Shown: piece after piece, positions 34,807-37,200 of the stretch
How the letters are laid out: every line of letters begins with the position of its first letter
How positions within the stretch are numbered: position 1 is the stretch's first letter
Assembly (NCBI GenBank): GCA_010094045.1
Contig: ML986884.1
Span: 1-37,200 of the forward strand
Length of the DNA: 37,200 nt
Source of the DNA: Lojkania enalia
Lineage: Eukaryota; Ascomycota; Dothideomycetes; Pleosporales
Direction: 5' to 3'
Made by a program: the position numbers and the translations under genes
The notes under the pieces: generated by a model
What the model saw: the letters and a program-made list of their open reading frames with translations, nothing else
Database searches by the model: none
What the model was told of the DNA's origin: nothing

Positions 34807-35144
34807 TGTAACAGCCCTTCTAATTAGCCTAGTATAGGGTAGGGTAATAACTAAGAGTAATTATATACTATAAAGTATATTATTCTTATAAGCTTATAAT
34901 AGAAGTATATAAGTAGAGTATATAAAGAATATTTAAGTTAACTATAAAGAGCTATAAAGATTAGAGTTATAAGGTTATTAAATATAATTTAGTTCCCTTA
35001 TTATTTTCCTGCTCAGTTACTTAGTTAACTAAACTACTAAACGCGTTATATACCTTATACTAGCTTTATTCTTCTAACTATATAGAGTTTTAGATCTTAA
35101 TTAGGTTTAGTATAGGGGTTCTTATAAAAATATCTATAATACTA
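34807..35144 (-). repeat. 3' LTR of B2
   Basis: 338 bases, from TGTAACAGCC to ATAATACTA on the plus strand, the only B LTR in the window with the unmutated TG end. It has a single unit of the 34-bp repeat (35013-35046). It is directly preceded by D gag sequence. Confidence 0.9.
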
Positions 35145-35499
35145 CCTTCCCCCTCTAAACTCTTAGCCTAAGAGTTTTCCCGTTCTAAACTAGTATATAG
35201 TAGAGTTAATACGCTATTTCCGCTAAAATTATATATATTCCTAATACCTCCCCTTTATTATTTAACTCTAAATAGATACTATTATACTAATTATATAGAC
35301 TATTTAGGTAAAACGATTATACCTTATTCCTAGTATTCTTATAAAGGGTTAACTTATAAGATAGATAAGAAGGAGATATCTAAAAAGTTATATTATTTAA
35401 AGTATCTTTATACTAATATATATTTATTATATAATATAGATTATAATACTTAGATTACTTATATATTTTAGTCCTATAATACTAGTTTATTTCTAATCC

Positions 35500-35870
35500 T
35501 TCCTAGTAGCAAAACAGGATGCTGAAGTTGTAAAGTTAGAGGAGAAGATCTGTCTAGCCTAGGAGGAGTTAAAGTAACTTCTTAATAAGGTAGTAGTAGC
35601 TTGCGTAAAGATTTAGCGCCTTTATAAAGTTTATAAATAAGCGAAGTATAAGTAGGTAGAGGGTTATAAATATATATAAGAGTAGCTTAAGAAAGAGAAG
35701 GAGGCAGATTATGAGGCGGGTCTTCTTTCTAAGGTAGAGTTGCCTCTTATAATATAGCTAACACTGTTTAATCCTACTATTCTATCTCTGGGTTTTCTTT
35801 ATAAATTTAGGTTTTATAATATACCTATAATACTATAGGGCTAAAGTTTTCTTCTAGCTTTTAGGTATTA
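35500..35870 (+). pseudogene. Antisense reading frame of B2
   Basis: Second copy of the frame at 5420-5790, in the same position relative to chromodomain and LTR. It reads with fewer changes in places (KLEEKICLA, LNKVVVACVKI, QLKKEKEADYEAGL). Differences between the copies are mostly transitions. No known domain is recognised. Confidence 0.45.
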
Positions 35871-37200
35871 TTCTATAAGTTCCTATATTTATCCATTCCT
35901 AACTATTTTATTAGATAGTATTATTTGCTATTTTATATCTTATATCTTATTATTTTCTCGACTTTCTATTCCCGATCTTCTCTATATACATCTATATTAT
36001 ATACTACTAGTTTAGCGTTCTAAGGTACCTTTTCTATAAATATAATATAGAAGGTTAGGTAGATTTTTATAGTTATAGGTAATTTAAGTTAATAGTTTAC
36101 GGGTAATATCTATTCTTTAATCTTATATAGTCCGATTTTAATATAGTCTAGTTTACTGCTTAGTTATTTACTTTAAATATTTTGTTTTAGTAGCTAAACT
36201 TTTTCTCCCTTTTTAAAGTAAGGTAGTTATTTATATTTCTTATTATAGTATTTCTTTATAGTATGTTATAGGAACTAGAGATCTTTCTTTAGTAAGTCTT
36301 ATATTTATTAAATAATCTCGACTTATTCTTATATTTAGGGTATCTATAATACTACTTTAATTGGGGTGTTATATATTTTTAGTTTATACCTATAGTTTAC
36401 TATAAATAGTAATACTCTAGTTATATTATATATAGTACTATTATACGCGAGTTGTACTATTAGTAGTAGTATTACCTAATTATTTTATTTATAGTTAAGA
36501 TAGTACTATAGATATTACTCTACTATTTAGTTTATTTATTCTATCTATCTATCTATTTATAGGTAAAATGCTATAGATATTTTATATTTAATTTCTAGTA
36601 AGTTTATAATTATCTACTAAAACTTTAAAGTAAACTTAGTATTTTAGTTTATAATTATCTTCTAGGGTATTCTATACTATACTACGATCTATTTTAGGAA
36701 GATATTTACAACTTATTCTACTAATAATACTTTATTATAGAGGATAAAGTAGGTATACTTTATAAGTCTATCTATAATTATTATAATAGAGTTATATACT
36801 TCTCCCTTAAGGTAGTCTTTTAACTTTAGTAGCTTAACAATAAAGTCTATAGTAATTTCCGTTTATAGTCTAGTAGGTATTTCTAGGTTTTATAATAGTC
36901 TATAGGGTGTATATCTATTAGGTTTATTTTATTAGCAGTTTATATATTCTTATAATATATTTTTTACCTATTCCCTTACTTTAGGAAAGTAGAATCCCCT
37001 AAGGATTCGTTCTAGCATTTTTTCTATTCCTTAGTATCCGTGGGCAGGGGCTTTATAAAATTGCCTAATAAATTCTTTTCTAACTTTAGCTAGTATATAG
37101 ATTCGATTATAGACGTATAGTAGTCTATCTATCTATTCTAGTTCTTATTCTTAAAGTTCTTTAGATATCCCGTCTGTTACTAATCTAATTAGTATTATCC
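35870..37200 (-). pseudogene. Decayed pol of B2, integrase and chromodomain portion
   Basis: Minus-strand frame equivalent to 5785-7115 of B1: chromodomain at about 35990-35870, GPF-type segment near 36110-36135, integrase core at about 36890-36480 and the zinc-binding part up to about 37070. Several codons are less damaged than in B1, for instance more CG and TG survive around 37021-37060. It continues outside the window towards RNase H and RT. Confidence 0.8.

Larger units (their letters stand above)
34807..37200 (-). mobile_element. Ty3/Gypsy chromovirus B2, 3' part only (runs off the window)
   Basis: Matches B1 from its LTR through integrase: B2 position equals B1 position plus about 30,085 in the internal part. 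It includes the 3' LTR (34807-35144), the polypurine tract, the antisense frame (about 35500-35870), the chromodomain (about 35870-35990) and most of the integrase (about 35990-37070). RT, protease, gag and the 5' LTR would lie to the right of the window. It looks inserted into the gag of D. Confidence 0.9.

Overview
The window looks like an AT-rich, gene-poor block from a filamentous ascomycete (Pezizomycotina) that has been saturated by repeat-induced point mutation (RIP). Apart from the younger element C, the dinucleotides CA and TG are almost absent and TA is extremely common: in bases 1-120 I count one CA and one TG. Reading frames are recognisable only because Trp and Gln codons have become TAG/TAA, Asp has become Asn, and His/Cys have become Tyr, with almost no indels. 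I found no intact host gene, tRNA or rRNA. The repertoire (Ty3/Gypsy chromoviruses, pogo/Fot1-like transposons, telomere-linked RecQ helicase repeats, a polypurine minisatellite) fits a subtelomeric or other heterochromatic fungal compartment. I cannot name the species.

Layout, left to right. (1) 1-4706: repeat A copy 1, a 4.7-kb unit carrying on the minus strand a dead telomere-linked RecQ-type helicase with an N-terminal DUF3505-like region. (2) 4706-11566: Gypsy element B1, minus strand, with two LTRs; the left LTR is cut short where it meets A1. (3) 11567 to about 14540: a 71-bp polypyrimidine/polypurine minisatellite containing a 989-base assembly gap (13536-14524). (4) 14541-19222: repeat A copy 2, same orientation as A1. 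(5) 19223-20567: pogo/Fot1-like element P1, minus strand, its 3' end cut at the A2 border. (6) 20570 to about 21180: the same minisatellite again, then an AT-rich stretch. (7) About 21440-23000: pogo/Fot1-like element P2, minus strand. (8) 23202-28705: Gypsy element C, plus strand, complete from LTR to LTR with a perfect 5-bp target duplication and much weaker RIP. (9) About 28711-34806: Gypsy element D, minus strand, gag to chromodomain. (10) 34807-37200: the 3' part of a second B copy (B2), apparently inserted into the gag of D and running off the window.

The features therefore belong together as a nest of selfish elements rather than a pathway. The most interesting signals are: the helicase repeat whose right end abuts two different truncated elements at the same internal coordinate; a strong excess of the palindrome CGTACG in element C, in all three codon phases; an apparently conserved reading frame antisense to the Gypsy elements B and D between chromodomain and LTR; a variable 34-bp repeat in the LTRs of B; and a 71-bp polypurine minisatellite flanking the A2/P1 block. 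Domain borders are estimates from reading the frames by eye; LTR ends, the duplication and the catalytic motifs quoted are read directly.
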